Assembly (NCBI GenBank): GCA_022710975.1
Contig: JAKLGA010000001.1
Location: forward strand, 434,001 to 498,000
Reading direction: 5' to 3'
DNA: 64,000 nucleotides
Origin: Myxococcota bacterium
Lineage (GTDB): Bacteria > Myxococcota > B64-G9
The notes under the pieces are model-generated. The model ran no database searches and had not been told where the DNA came from. It worked only from the letters and a program-made list of their open reading frames with translations. Positions 16,164 through 25,266 of the stretch are shown here, one piece after another (position 1 is the stretch's first letter; every line of letters begins with the position of its first letter). Made by a program: the position numbers and the translations under genes.

Positions 16164-17603
16164 TCACACCCGCAGCAGGGCGAACACGGTCATGGCCGCG
16201 CCGATGATCAGGATCAGGCCCGCGCTCAGCGCGGGGGCCCAGCGCGACCAGGCCTGGAAGCGCGGGCCGGCCAGGCGCGCGGCCAACCCCTGCGCCTTGA
16301 CCACCAGGATGCCCAGCGTCACCAGGGTGGCGGCCAGCCCCAGGCTGAAGGCCGCGAGCAGGGCGAGCCCCAGCCCCACCCGGCCCAGGTAGAGGGCCAT
16401 CAACAGCACCACGGTCGCGGAGGGGCAGGGGACCAGCCCGCCCGTCACCCCCAGCCACACGAGCTCGCCGGTGCGCACCCCGGCGGGCGGCGCCTGGTCG
16501 TGCCCATGCTCATGCTCATGCGCGTGAGCGTGATCGTGGCCGTGCCCGTGGTCGTGCTCGTGCCCCGCCCCCTGGGCGTGGGCCAGGCGGTGGAGCAGCG
16601 CGGCCCGCAGCCGGCGGAGCAGCATGAGCGCGCCGAGCGCCGCCACCAGCAGCGCCGCGCCCACCTCGATCCACGGCAGCGCCCGCTCGGGCAGCGCGCG
16701 CTCCGAGGCCACCAGCGCCGCGAGCCCGAGGGCGAAGACCGCGGCCACGTGGGTGGCGCTCACCACCAGCCCGAGCAGCAGGGCGTGGCGCACCCGGCCG
16801 CGCGCGCCCACCAGGTAGGCGGCCACCAGCGTCTTGCCGTGGCCCGGCGAGAGCGCGTGCAGGGCGCCCAGGGCGAACGCCAGGCCGAGCGCCGCCAGCA
16901 GCCCGAGCAGGCCGAGCGCGGGATCCGCCAGGGCGCGCTTGAGCGGGTTCGACTCGTCCGCGAGCGGCGCGCCCGGCGCGGGTGCCTGGCCCGGCCCGAG
17001 GCGCTCGAACTGGATCCAGACCGCCCCGGGGGCCTCGCCCTGCTCCCAGAACATGTGCGGCACCACCCCCCGCTCGCGGGGCGGCCGCGAGGCGCGGGTG
17101 AGCCGGACCTCGGGGCCGGCCTGGACGAGCAGCTCGGTCTGCTCCAGCTCCTCGAACACCGCCCCGTCCTGGTAGACCAGGGTGTGGCGGCCCGGCCCGC
17201 AGGCGAGCACCAGGTGCAGCCGCAGCCGGAGCGGGGCCAGCAGCTCGACCTGATCGCTGACCAGCTCGAGCTCCGCCCCGACCACCTCGGGGGTCGCCGT
17301 CCGCTCGTCGAGGCGCAGGTGCAGGCCCTGCTCGACGCGCGCCCGCAGCTGCGCGAGCAGCGCCAGGCGCTCCGGCTCCGACACCACGCCGTCCCCGTCC
17401 GCGTCCAGCCGGGCGCGCAGGCGCTGGGCCGGCACGTCGCCCGCGGTGACGTCGTAGCGGACGTGCAGCCCGGGCGCCTCGAAGGTGAGCAGCGCGAAGC
17501 GGTTCAGGCTGAAGGGCTTGTACTGCGCGTGGGCGCCGGCCCCGCGGGGCGGGAGCGCCAGGGCGAGGGCGAGCAGCAGCAGGCCGGCGGCTCTCGAGGC
17601 CAT
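16164..17603 (-). CDS. NicO/RcnA-type metal exporter with extracytoplasmic N-terminal domain
   Basis: The 479-residue product has a signal peptide (about 1-24). An exported domain of about 200 residues follows, resembling DUF1007-type regions, with one EF-hand-like loop (DADGDGVVSEPE at 67-78). The C-terminal half (about 225-479) is a NicO transporter with about six TM helices and the motif HALSPGHGKTLVAAYL. Between helices lies a His-rich loop with repeated HxHxHD (about 340-375) that should bind nickel, cobalt or similar ions. The later motif GGLVPCPSATVVLL is also typical of the family. Ni/Co efflux is most likely, but substrate choice cannot be read from sequence. It diverges from the TPR gene with 83 bp between starts. 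Confidence 0.85.
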   Translation of the reverse strand: MASRAAGLLLLALALALPPRGAGAHAQYKPFSLNRFALLTFEAPGLHVRYDVTAGDVPAQRLRARLDADGDGVVSEPERLALLAQLRARVEQGLHLRLDERTATPEVVGAELELVSDQVELLAPLRLRLHLVLACGPGRHTLVYQDGAVFEELEQTELLVQAGPEVRLTRASRPPRERGVVPHMFWEQGEAPGAVWIQFERLGPGQAPAPGAPLADESNPLKRALADPALGLLGLLAALGLAFALGALHALSPGHGKTLVAAYLVGARGRVRHALLLGLVVSATHVAAVFALGLAALVASERALPERALPWIEVGAALLVAALGALMLLRRLRAALLHRLAHAQGAGHEHDHGHGHDHAHAHEHEHGHDQAPPAGVRTGELVWLGVTGGLVPCPSATVVLLMALYLGRVGLGLALLAAFSLGLAATLVTLGILVVKAQGLAARLAGPRFQAWSRWAPALSAGLILIIGAAMTVFALLRV

Positions 17604-17640
17604 GGCTCGGTCCTACACCGCGGCCCGGCCGGGTGGCAAC

Positions 17641-17669
17641 TTGCGCGGCCAGGGGGCTTGGGCCATCAT
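17641..17669 (+). promoter_or_regulatory. Candidate promoter of the TPR-protein gene
   Basis: TTGCGC (17641-17646) and CATCAT (17664-17669) are 17 nt apart. Transcription from here would begin after the GTG at 17633, so it supports the TTG at 17687 as the start. Confidence 0.3.
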
Positions 17670-17686
17670 GGGCCAGGGAGGCAACC

Positions 17687-18604
17687 TTGGCCCTGCTGAG
17701 CGCATGCTGTGCGTGGTTTCTGCTCGCCGCCGCCGAGGCTCCGGCCGCCGCGGCGCCCGCCCCCGCGGCCCCGGAGGCGGCGGCCCCGTCCCCCACCCCG
17801 AGCCGCGATCCCGCGGTGGGCGAGGCCCTGGCGAGGCTGGCGGCCGCCCGCGAGGCGCCCGCCCGGGAGGAGGCGGCCCGCGCGCTGGACGAGGCGCTGC
17901 AGCGCGCCCCCGGCGACGTGGAGGCGGGCCTGCAGCTCGGCCAGGCCTGGCTCGGGCTCGAGCGCTACCAGCACGCGCTGAACGCTTTCAGCGCCGTCTA
18001 CCTCGCGGACATGAGCTCCATCCCCGCCATGCTGGGCCGGGCGCGGGCCCTGGCCGGCCTGGCCGATCTCGCCAAGGCCGCCGAGTGGGCGCGCAAGGCC
18101 GCCGAGGCCCGGCCCGACGACCCGCGGGCCTGGGAGGTGCTGGGCGAGATCTACCTGGACGAGAGCCAGCTCGAGGCGGCCAAGGCCGAGGCGGCCTTCC
18201 GCGAGCTCAGCCGGCTGGACGCCGAGCGCCGCGCCGGTCCCCTGGGCCTGGCGCGCGCCCTGTCCTTCCAGAAGAAGGTGGATCAGGCCATCGAGGTGCT
18301 GCGCGCCTGGGTGGCGCGGCACCCGGAGGACACGGACGCCAGGCAGAAGCTGGCCGAATCCCTGTACGTGCAGGACGACCTGGCCGGCGCCGCGGAGATG
18401 CTGGATCAGGTGCTGGCGGCCGAACCCGCCCGGGCCGACGCCGCCAACCTGCGCTCCTCCATCCGCACCCGCAAGGCCATCGCCTTCTGGGTCCCGGTGG
18501 CGGCCGTGGTGCTGGTGCCGCTGCTCGCGCTGTGGCTGCGCAAGGTGCGCAAGGGCCGGGTGCCGAAGGTGGGCGACGACGCCGGGGACGGGGGTGTGGC
18601 GTGA
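17687..18604 (+). CDS. Tetratricopeptide-repeat protein, membrane-anchored
   Basis: The 305-residue product has an N-terminal hydrophobic segment, an Ala/Pro-rich linker, then about five TPR units (about 60-255) such as AGLQLGQAWLGLERYQHALNA and AWEVLGEIYLDESQLEAAKA. A single TM helix (FWVPVAAVVLVPLLALWL) sits near the C-terminus, with a basic tail. TPR arrays mediate protein-protein contacts. I favour TTG 17687 because GGGAGG lies 5-9 nt upstream and a promoter is possible just before it. GTG 17633 would add 18 residues, including two Arg that would suit a signal peptide, and cannot be excluded. The stop overlaps the next start (GTGA). Confidence 0.75.
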   Translation: MALLSACCAWFLLAAAEAPAAAAPAPAAPEAAAPSPTPSRDPAVGEALARLAAAREAPAREEAARALDEALQRAPGDVEAGLQLGQAWLGLERYQHALNAFSAVYLADMSSIPAMLGRARALAGLADLAKAAEWARKAAEARPDDPRAWEVLGEIYLDESQLEAAKAEAAFRELSRLDAERRAGPLGLARALSFQKKVDQAIEVLRAWVARHPEDTDARQKLAESLYVQDDLAGAAEMLDQVLAAEPARADAANLRSSIRTRKAIAFWVPVAAVVLVPLLALWLRKVRKGRVPKVGDDAGDGGVA

Positions 18605-19497
18605 GCCCGAGCGCGCTCGGACGGGCCGCGGCGCTGCTCGGCCTGCTGCTGGCTGGTCCCGGCGCGGCGGAGCAGGCGCCGGCGGACGGGGGCTGCGCCC
18701 GCCATGAGCTCACCCCCGCCGTCGTCAAGGAGGAGCTGCGCCGCTGGAGCGGGCTCGGGCCCTTCGCCCAGTGGAAGCTCGCCGAGGTGAGCCTGGAGCC
18801 CTGCGTCCGCGACGGCCAGGTGGCCGCCCGGCTCGAGCTGGCCCCGCCGGAGAAGTGGTCCCGGCGCGGCCTGCCCTACCGCCTGCGGCTCGGGCTCGCG
18901 CTGGACGAGGCCTCGGGCGATCCGCTGGCCGAGGCGCCCGCGGCCTGGCGCGCCTGGCCGGCGGAGGTGAAGCGCCTGGTGACCGAGCTGGAGGCGGACG
19001 AGGACGCGCTGCGCTTCCTGGAGCGTCACGGCGCGGTGCGCGTGGAGCTGAGGCCGGGGGAGGGCGGCGCCGGGATGCTGGCCGCGGTGCTGACCGATCC
19101 GGGGCCGCAGCAGCCGGTGGAGCGCGGCGCGGCCATGGGCTTCCGCCTGGGCGCCAAGGGCAGCGTGGTGAGCTACCAGCTCGCGCGCATGGACGCCTGG
19201 CCGGCCCGCCCGGAGCTGCTGCGCTTCCTCGAGGTGCTCAGCCAGCGCCACCCGCGCTGCCGGCCCGTGTGGATCGAGGCCCGTGTCCAGCCCGCGCCCC
19301 CGGTCGAGCCGATCCCCAGGAACCCGGCCGGGCCGCCGGCCAGGGTCCCGCCCGAGCCCCCCCCGCCCTGGACCGTACGGGCGGAGCTCCTGGCCGCCGC
19401 CGACTGCCCCGCCTCCTTCCAGGCCGCCATCGCCCCGGACGGGGTGGTGGCCGACGTGCTCGACGGCGCCAGCCCCGACGAGTCGAAGGGCGACTAG
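18601..19497 (+). CDS. Exported protein of unknown function
   Basis: The 298-residue product has a signal peptide (about 1-22, GAAEQ). It then has a conserved-looking segment with HELTPAVVKEELRRWS, a middle part with KWSRRGLPYRLRLGL, and a Pro-rich stretch (about 235-262). Three Cys lie in the mature part. No known family is recognised. The GTG overlaps the stop of the TPR gene by 4 bp, so the two are coupled and probably form one envelope-associated unit. Codon use is like that of its neighbours. Confidence 0.65.
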   Translation: MSPSALGRAAALLGLLLAGPGAAEQAPADGGCARHELTPAVVKEELRRWSGLGPFAQWKLAEVSLEPCVRDGQVAARLELAPPEKWSRRGLPYRLRLGLALDEASGDPLAEAPAAWRAWPAEVKRLVTELEADEDALRFLERHGAVRVELRPGEGGAGMLAAVLTDPGPQQPVERGAAMGFRLGAKGSVVSYQLARMDAWPARPELLRFLEVLSQRHPRCRPVWIEARVQPAPPVEPIPRNPAGPPARVPPEPPPPWTVRAELLAAADCPASFQAAIAPDGVVADVLDGASPDESKGD

Positions 19498-19518
19498 ACC
19501 CACCCGGGACCGCGAGCC

Positions 19519-20058
19519 ATGGATCCGCGTGAAGCCTACGCCGCGCTGCTCTCGCGCCTGGACGCGTTCTTCGCGCGCGTCCGGGCCGAGGCCGGGACGA
19601 GCATGCGCTGCGCGCCAGGCTGCGCCGACTGCTGCGCGCGGTCGCTCAGCCTGTTCCCGGTCGAGGTGCAGCGCCTGGTGGAGGCCGCGCGCGCGCTGCC
19701 ACCCGGGCTGCGCGCCGGCGTCCGGGCCCGGGCCGCGCTGGCCCTGAGGGAGCCCGAGGCCGCCTGCCCGCTGCTCGTGGACGGGCGCTGCGCGGTGTAC
19801 CCGGCCCGGCCGGTGATCTGCCGCACCCACGGGCTGCCGCTGCTGGTGCCCGGCCCGACGGGCCCGCCCGAGCTGTCCGTGTGCCCGCTCAACTTCCATG
19901 ACGTGGCCCGGTTCTCGGGGCTCGGGGTGCTGGACCTGGGGCCGGTCAACGCGGTGCTGGCCACGGTCAACCGGCTGCTCGCGGACGAGACCGGCGCGAG
20001 CCCGGAGCGGGTCGGCGTGGCCGAGGCGCTGTGCGCCGCGCTCGAGGAGGAGGAGTGA
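19519..20058 (+). CDS. YkgJ-like cysteine-cluster protein
   Basis: The 179-residue product carries CAPGCADCC at 31-39, then CPLLVDGRCAVYPARPVICRTHG and a C-terminal CPLNF. This is the Cys pattern of the YkgJ (CxxCxxCC) family, thought to bind zinc or iron. The enzymatic role is not established. The ATG at 19519 begins 21 bp after the preceding stop. The stop overlaps the start of the DUF4124-glutaredoxin gene (GTGA), so the two proteins are made together. Pairing of a metal-thiolate protein with a glutaredoxin suggests thiol redox chemistry, which is inference. Confidence 0.87.
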   Translation: MDPREAYAALLSRLDAFFARVRAEAGTSMRCAPGCADCCARSLSLFPVEVQRLVEAARALPPGLRAGVRARAALALREPEAACPLLVDGRCAVYPARPVICRTHGLPLLVPGPTGPPELSVCPLNFHDVARFSGLGVLDLGPVNAVLATVNRLLADETGASPERVGVAEALCAALEEEE

Positions 20059-20810
20059 GGCGCTCGCGCACGCTCGCGCTGGGGCTCGCGCTGGCCCTCC
20101 TGCAGGGGGTGCCCGGCTGCGACCCGGTCGGCCCCGGCGCGGGCCCCGGGCACGCGCCGGCTCCGCCCGCGGCCGCGGCGACGGCCGACGGGGGCGCGAC
20201 CGCGCAGGCGCCGGCCCCCGCCGGCCGGGTGGCCTACTCCTGGGTGGATCAGGACGGCCGTATCCGGCTGGCCGACTCGCCCGAGGACGTGCCGCCGGCC
20301 TTCCGCGACCGGGTGGTGGTGACCGATCTGTCGCGCGCGCGCGACGAGCGCCTGCGGGCCGACCGCGCCGTGCTGGTCGATCTGCGCCAGGTCGACAACG
20401 GCAAGCCGCTGAACTACTCGCTGGTGGATCTGGCGCGGCTGGCCCGGCCGGCGGAGCCGCTGGCCGGCGCGCGCGAGCCGGGCGAGCTGGCCCGCCGCCT
20501 GGTGCGCCTGGGGCTCGAGCGGCTGGGGGAGGCCGTGGGTCTGAGCCCGCCCCGCCCGACCCGGGCGAGGGTGGTGCTGTACACCGCCCCGTGGTGCGGC
20601 TTCTGCCGCAAGGCGGCCGCGTTCCTGCGCGAGCGCGGGGTGGCCTTCGAGCTGCGCGACATCGAGGCCGAGCCGGAGGCGGCCGCGGAGCTCGCGCGGA
20701 AGCTCCGCCAGGCGGGGCTGCGGGACGCGGGCATCCCGGTGCTCGACATCGGCGGCCAGCTCGTGGTGGGCTTCGACCGCCCGCGCATCACCGCCCTGCT
20801 GGGCGGCTGA
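20055..20810 (+). CDS. Envelope glutaredoxin-like protein with N-terminal DUF4124
   Basis: The 251-residue product has a signal peptide ending in VPGC, consistent with a lipoprotein. A DUF4124 domain follows (about 57-90), with YSWVDQDGRIRLADSPEDVP. After a linker, a glutaredoxin domain (about 170-251) has YTAPWCGFCRKAAAFL with the redox pair Cys181/Cys184, then IPVLDIGGQLVVGFD, the cis-Pro and glutathione-site region. DUF4124 is common in exported proteins. Unlike cytoplasmic glutaredoxins, this one should work in the periplasm on disulfides. The GTG at 20055 overlaps the upstream stop and follows GGAGGAG. Confidence 0.85.
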   Translation: MRRSRTLALGLALALLQGVPGCDPVGPGAGPGHAPAPPAAAATADGGATAQAPAPAGRVAYSWVDQDGRIRLADSPEDVPPAFRDRVVVTDLSRARDERLRADRAVLVDLRQVDNGKPLNYSLVDLARLARPAEPLAGAREPGELARRLVRLGLERLGEAVGLSPPRPTRARVVLYTAPWCGFCRKAAAFLRERGVAFELRDIEAEPEAAAELARKLRQAGLRDAGIPVLDIGGQLVVGFDRPRITALLGG

Positions 20811-20825
20811 GGGGGGGCCTCTCGC

Positions 20826-21572
20826 GTGTGCACCCTGGTGGTCGCCTGGCGGGCCTGGCCCGGGACCTGGTTGCTGGTGGCGGCCAACCGCGACGAGCGC
20901 CTGGCGCGGCCCTCGGGCCCGCCCCACCTGCGCCGGGACGGACCCATGGCGCTGGTGGCCCCCGAGGATCTGCAGGCGGGCGGCACCTGGCTGGGGGTGA
21001 ACTCGGCCGGCGTGTTCGCCGGGCTGACCAACCGCTTCGGCGCGCCGCCGGTGAGCGGCCTGCGCTCGCGGGGCGCGCTGGTGGCCGACGCCCTGGCCCA
21101 CCCGGACGCGGCCGCGGCCGCGCGGGCCCTGGCGGCCCTCGAGCCCGGGAGCACGAACCGCTTCCACCTGCTCGTGGCCGATCGGCGCTCGGCCTGGCTG
21201 GCGTGGAGCGACGGCGCGCGGTTGCGCCGCCAGGCGCTCGCCCCCGGGGTGCACGTGCTCACCGAGCGCAGCCTGGGCGCGGCGCCGGGCGGCCGCGAGG
21301 CGCGGGTGCGCGCGGCCTTCCGGGCCTGGCCCGGGCCGGAGGCGCCCGGCGACTCCTGGCTGCAGGCGCTGCTCACCCAGCACGACCCGCTCGATCCCTT
21401 CGAGGGCACCTGCGTGCACGCGGACGCCTGGCAGTACGGCACCCGCTCGGCCACCCGCCTGTGGCTGCCCGAGGAGGGCCGGGGCGCTCCGCGCCTGCTG
21501 CACCGCGAGGGCCCGCCCTGCCGCACCCCGCCCGAGGATCTGTCACCACTGCTGGTGGAGCTGGGGGTCTAG
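20826..21572 (+). CDS. TANGO2-like (NRDE family) protein
   Basis: The 248-residue product starts MCTLVVAWRAW and has AANRDERLARPS, the hallmark NRDE motif, with the N-terminal Cys2 that could act as an Ntn-type nucleophile. It continues with GGTWLGVNSAGVFAGLTNR and ends near HTSSRLWL-like sequence (GTRSATRLWL). The family is conserved from bacteria to animals; human TANGO2 affects heme and lipid metabolism, but the biochemical activity is unsettled. It starts at a GTG after GGGGG, 15 bp after the glutaredoxin stop, and is probably in the same operon. Its TAG and the stop of the facing gene share one CTAG. Confidence 0.9.
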   Translation: MCTLVVAWRAWPGTWLLVAANRDERLARPSGPPHLRRDGPMALVAPEDLQAGGTWLGVNSAGVFAGLTNRFGAPPVSGLRSRGALVADALAHPDAAAAARALAALEPGSTNRFHLLVADRRSAWLAWSDGARLRRQALAPGVHVLTERSLGAAPGGREARVRAAFRAWPGPEAPGDSWLQALLTQHDPLDPFEGTCVHADAWQYGTRSATRLWLPEEGRGAPRLLHREGPPCRTPPEDLSPLLVELGV

Positions 21573-22462
21573 CCCGCGTGTCTCTTGGCCTGCTCCAGGA
21601 AGGACGGCAGGTCGGGGTCCTGGGGGGTCTGCTCGAGCGCCTTCTGGAAGGCCTGCGCGGCCTCGGCGTACTGGCGCTGCTGGAACAGGATGATGCCTGC
21701 GGCCTTGGCCTCGGGGTAGGCCGGATCGCGCGACTTCAGGTAGCGCACCGCCTCCAGCCGCCGCGGGCGCAGCGCGGTGCGCGAGCGCTCGGCCACCCAG
21801 CGCTCGTACCACAGCCGCTCCACGTCGCTCAGCGCCCAGTCGAGCGGCTGGGTGGCCTCGGGCGCCATGCTGCTCCAGTACACCTTGAAGGCCAGGCGGG
21901 TGAAGAAGCGGCCCTCGGGGCTCATGTCCAGGCCCCGGCCGCCCTCGCCCGGGCGCACCAGATCGTTGGCGGCTGCCAGGAGGAGGAAGTCGCCGCCCAG
22001 CTCGGCGAAGTCGTGGTAGGCGGCCTTCAGCGCCGCGGGCGGCGGGGACCCGGTCAGCAGGGGGCCGGCCGAGCCGTCCACCTGGGCCGCGGCGGAGAGC
22101 AGGGCGTCCAGGCGCCGCTCGAACTCCTGGAGCTCGAGCAGCCCGACCCTGACCAGGCTGTCCTGGCCCTGGTCCTCCATGGCCCGCTTGGCGGCCATGC
22201 GCAGGTCCTGCTGGGCCCCGTCGGCGGCCGCCGGGTTGTCGCGCTGCTCGACCGCCAGGAGGTTCGCCTGGCGGAAGAGCTTGGACAGGCCCGCGGCCGG
22301 GCCCTGCGGGCTGAAGCCCTTGACGCGCTCGGCGTCGCGGGCGAGGAGCTCGCGGGCCAGCTCGGGCGGGGGGGGCGCGGGCGGGAAGGCCACGGGCCGA
22401 TCCGAGGACGGGCAGCCGCTCAGGCCGCAGGCCAGGCACAGGGCGAGCGCGCGGGCGTTCAT
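21569..22462 (-). CDS. Lipoprotein with C-terminal TPR-like unit
   Basis: The 297-residue product has a lipoprotein signal (CGLSGC, lipidated Cys at 17). A helical body of unknown family follows, and near the C-terminus (about 245-290) is one TPR-like pair (AGIILFQQRQYAEAAQAFQKALEQTPQDP). The ATG at 22462 overlaps the stop of the phosphoesterase gene by 4 bp, and malQ precedes that gene by 3 bp, so the three are cotranscribed. Likely envelope-anchored. No enzymatic motif seen. Confidence 0.72.
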   Translation of the reverse strand: MNARALALCLACGLSGCPSSDRPVAFPPAPPPPELARELLARDAERVKGFSPQGPAAGLSKLFRQANLLAVEQRDNPAAADGAQQDLRMAAKRAMEDQGQDSLVRVGLLELQEFERRLDALLSAAAQVDGSAGPLLTGSPPPAALKAAYHDFAELGGDFLLLAAANDLVRPGEGGRGLDMSPEGRFFTRLAFKVYWSSMAPEATQPLDWALSDVERLWYERWVAERSRTALRPRRLEAVRYLKSRDPAYPEAKAAGIILFQQRQYAEAAQAFQKALEQTPQDPDLPSFLEQAKRHAG

Positions 22463-25263
22463 CTCCAGCTCCTCCCGAGGGGCACGGGCAGCGCCTGGCG
22501 CGGCTCGGCCTCCTCCTCGAATTCGTCTTCCTCCGGCTCCGCCTCGGCCTCGAGCCGGGGCGGGACCGGCTCCCCCGGCCGGGTCGTCAGCCACAGCACC
22601 TTGCCCAGGCCACGGGCGCGATCCGGCCGGCTGAAGTCCATGCGGCTGGACTCCCAGGCGCCGGGCATGGCGTAGGAGTTCACCTCGTAGGGGATCTCCT
22701 GGGGCCGCGCGGTGTACGGGCTGAAGTCCGGCCGCGAGGTGAAGCACTCGTAGACCGGGGCCGCGGTGGCGTCCAGCAGGTTCAGCGCGGGCATGCCCAG
22801 GATCAGCCCGTAGGTGCGGATCAGGCTGGAGAAGTCGTGGTGCACCGAGCTGGTCATGCCGCGCTGGGTGTAGGGCGAGATGAGCAGCGCCAGCGAGCGG
22901 TGGTTGTCCACGTGGTCGGCGCCCGACTGGGGATCGTCCTCGGTGATGATGACGAGCGTGTCGGCCCAGTGGGGGCTGTGGCTGAGGAGCTCGATCAGCA
23001 GGCCGGTGGCGTAGTCGTTCTCGGCCACCATCCACTCCGGCGATGGCTGGCCCGGGCTGCGGCCGTAGGTGTGATCGTTCAGCAGGGACAGGAAGACGAA
23101 GGGCGGGAAGATGCCGGCCTCCACCTCCTCCCAGAACCAGCGCACCCGCTGGGTGTCGGGGGTGCTGTACAGGTTGAGCCCCAGATCGAGCATGTAGTCC
23201 GCGTTCACCCGGTCCTTGAAGCGGGGGTACTCCCCGGCGATGCCCAGGGGCTCGCCGTAGTCGCGGAAGTCGATCCCGGCCTTCTCCAGCTTGTGCCAGA
23301 TGAACTCGCCGGCCGGGTAGTCCGGCTGCTGGGTGCCGGTGGCCGGGATGCGGCTCTCGTCGCGGTAGGAGGCGTGCCACACCTTCTCCGCGTAGTCGTT
23401 GATGGTCGCGGCGGTCACCCAGTAGTGGCCCTGCACCGACACCTCGATGTCGGCGTGGAAGTTGTCCAGGTTGCAGAAGGTGCGCGCCAGCGCGTGCAGG
23501 TTGGGGGTGTGCCGCTCACCGAACATGACCAGGCTGGGATCGCCGTTGGTGCCCTCGAGGTCGCCCAGGTTCTGGTCGTAGGTCTTGTTCTCTCGCAGCA
23601 CGAAGATGACGTGCTTGATGGGGCTCGCCTCGCCCGGGCTGCGCGGCACCGGGTGGGCGCGGCCCACGCAGCGATCGGGGAAGAAACCCAGCGGGGCGGT
23701 GTTGTTGAGGTGCACCGCCTGCGCGCCGGCCTCCAGCCCGGCCTGATCGGGCACCGGGGCGATGCTGAGCGTGCCGTGCATGTTGGACTCGATGTCGAGG
23801 TCGCCCAGGTTGGGGCCGCTGCCGTGGCCCTTGCCGTTGAGCAGGTAGAGCTGCTGGCCGTCGCGGGAGAGCGCCACGCCGGTCGGGTACCAGCCCGCCG
23901 GCAGGCTGCCCAGGTGCCGCCCGTCGACGAGCGACAGGGCGTCCACGCTGTTCTTCTGGGCGCAGGCCACGTACAGCCGGCCGCGCGGCTCGTCCAGGGC
24001 GAGCGCCACCGGGCTCAGGCCCACCGGCTCGTCGGGGGTGCGGCGCAGGCTCCAGGTGGCCAGGCGCGTGTCGCCGGCGGTGTCGATCACCTCGACCGCG
24101 TCCGCGTCCGAGGCGGCCACGAACAGCCGCCCGTCGGAGGCCAGCGCCAGATCCTCGGGGTTCTTGCCCACCTCGATGCGCGCCAGCACCTCGCCCGTGG
24201 CCGGGTCCACCGCGGCCACCAGGCCCGGCTCGAACAGGCTGTCGCGGGCCCACAGGCTGACGTACAGCTTGGCGCCGCCAGGGCCGAGCTGCAGGTCGTA
24301 GGGGAACATGCCCACCCGCCGCCGGTAGAGCTCCAGGGGCCGCTCCGGCTCCGTGGCCGGATCGAAGGATACGTCCAGCGCCACCAGCTCGTTGGCGAGC
24401 TGGGCGGCCACGTACAGCACCCCGCGCGCCTCGTCCAGGGCCAGGCCGGCCGGGTAGCCCTCCACCGGGTAGGTGCGCACGAGCTCGAGGCCGGAGCCGT
24501 CGGGCCTGAGCGCGTAGAGCTCCACGTCGTCCGAGCCTCCGCCGGCCGCGAACAGCCGCTGGCCGTCTGCGGACAGCGCCAGCCCGTAGAAGAAGGCCGC
24601 CGGGCGGTCGTGCGGGATGGTCTGGAGGATTCGCCCGGCGCGCGGATCGATCAGCGTGAGCGACTGGATCTTGCGCGGGGCCAGGCCCTTGCCGTTGTCG
24701 GTGGTGATCAGCAGGTCGCGGTCCGGCCACACGAGCAGGTTCGTGGGGAAGGAGCCCACGTCGAGCTGCGCGCCGGCCGGGGTGATGCGCCGCCCGCCGG
24801 GGATCACCACGGCCCCGTCGGCGGTCGGCCCGGCCGGGGCGTGGGCCGCCGGGGAGGCCTGCAGCTCGCAGCCCGCCAGCACCTCGAAGCTCCAGCTGCG
24901 ATCCCCGTCCGGGTGGGTGCCGCCGAGCGTGCGCACCCCGGCCGCCCGCAGGCTGGCCGTGTAGGCGCGGCCCGCCAGCAACAGGTTGCGCGGGGTGAAG
25001 CGCAGCGGGCCGCCGCCCTCGCCCACGCTCACCTCCCCGGGCACCGCCGCGCCGTCCAGGCTGAGCTCGAGCGCAGGCCCGCCGCCGTGCAGCAGCACCG
25101 GCCGGTCGAAGGCCACCTCGAGCACCGCGTCGAGCGGCACCCCGCGGCCGCCCTCGGGCGGGTAGAGCGAGGTCACCCCCGGCCGCTCGTCTCCTCCGCA
25201 GCCCAGGCCGCCGCAGCCTGCGGCCAGCAGCGCGGCGAGCAGGCGTGTGCGCGCCCCCCGCAC
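22459..25263 (-). CDS. Exported YVTN beta-propeller and phosphoesterase fusion
   Basis: The 934-residue product has a signal peptide with LAAGC or GGLGC Cys (probable lipoprotein). An Ig-like domain (about 30-130) precedes YVTN-type beta-propeller repeats (about 150-490, such as GYPAGLALDEARGVLYVAA). A phosphoesterase domain (about 550-860) then has KHVIFVLRENKTYDQNLGD, the start typical of phospholipase-C/acid-phosphatase-like enzymes, and GHYWVTAATINDYAEK, LLNDHTYG and ITEDDPQSGADHVDNHRS, which provide metal ligands. An acidic tail ends the chain. It should hydrolyse phosphate esters outside the cytoplasm; the substrate is unknown. The GTG at 25263 lies 3 bp after malQ. Confidence 0.83.
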   Translation of the reverse strand: MRGARTRLLAALLAAGCGGLGCGGDERPGVTSLYPPEGGRGVPLDAVLEVAFDRPVLLHGGGPALELSLDGAAVPGEVSVGEGGGPLRFTPRNLLLAGRAYTASLRAAGVRTLGGTHPDGDRSWSFEVLAGCELQASPAAHAPAGPTADGAVVIPGGRRITPAGAQLDVGSFPTNLLVWPDRDLLITTDNGKGLAPRKIQSLTLIDPRAGRILQTIPHDRPAAFFYGLALSADGQRLFAAGGGSDDVELYALRPDGSGLELVRTYPVEGYPAGLALDEARGVLYVAAQLANELVALDVSFDPATEPERPLELYRRRVGMFPYDLQLGPGGAKLYVSLWARDSLFEPGLVAAVDPATGEVLARIEVGKNPEDLALASDGRLFVAASDADAVEVIDTAGDTRLATWSLRRTPDEPVGLSPVALALDEPRGRLYVACAQKNSVDALSLVDGRHLGSLPAGWYPTGVALSRDGQQLYLLNGKGHGSGPNLGDLDIESNMHGTLSIAPVPDQAGLEAGAQAVHLNNTAPLGFFPDRCVGRAHPVPRSPGEASPIKHVIFVLRENKTYDQNLGDLEGTNGDPSLVMFGERHTPNLHALARTFCNLDNFHADIEVSVQGHYWVTAATINDYAEKVWHASYRDESRIPATGTQQPDYPAGEFIWHKLEKAGIDFRDYGEPLGIAGEYPRFKDRVNADYMLDLGLNLYSTPDTQRVRWFWEEVEAGIFPPFVFLSLLNDHTYGRSPGQPSPEWMVAENDYATGLLIELLSHSPHWADTLVIITEDDPQSGADHVDNHRSLALLISPYTQRGMTSSVHHDFSSLIRTYGLILGMPALNLLDATAAPVYECFTSRPDFSPYTARPQEIPYEVNSYAMPGAWESSRMDFSRPDRARGLGKVLWLTTRPGEPVPPRLEAEAEPEEDEFEEEAEPRQALPVPLGRSWR

Positions 25264-25266
25264 CGC

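Noticed and set aside
17485-19497. A single 670-residue plus-strand protein
   Set aside because: The TPR protein uses another frame up to 18604. The downstream product begins at GTG 18601 with a signal peptide.
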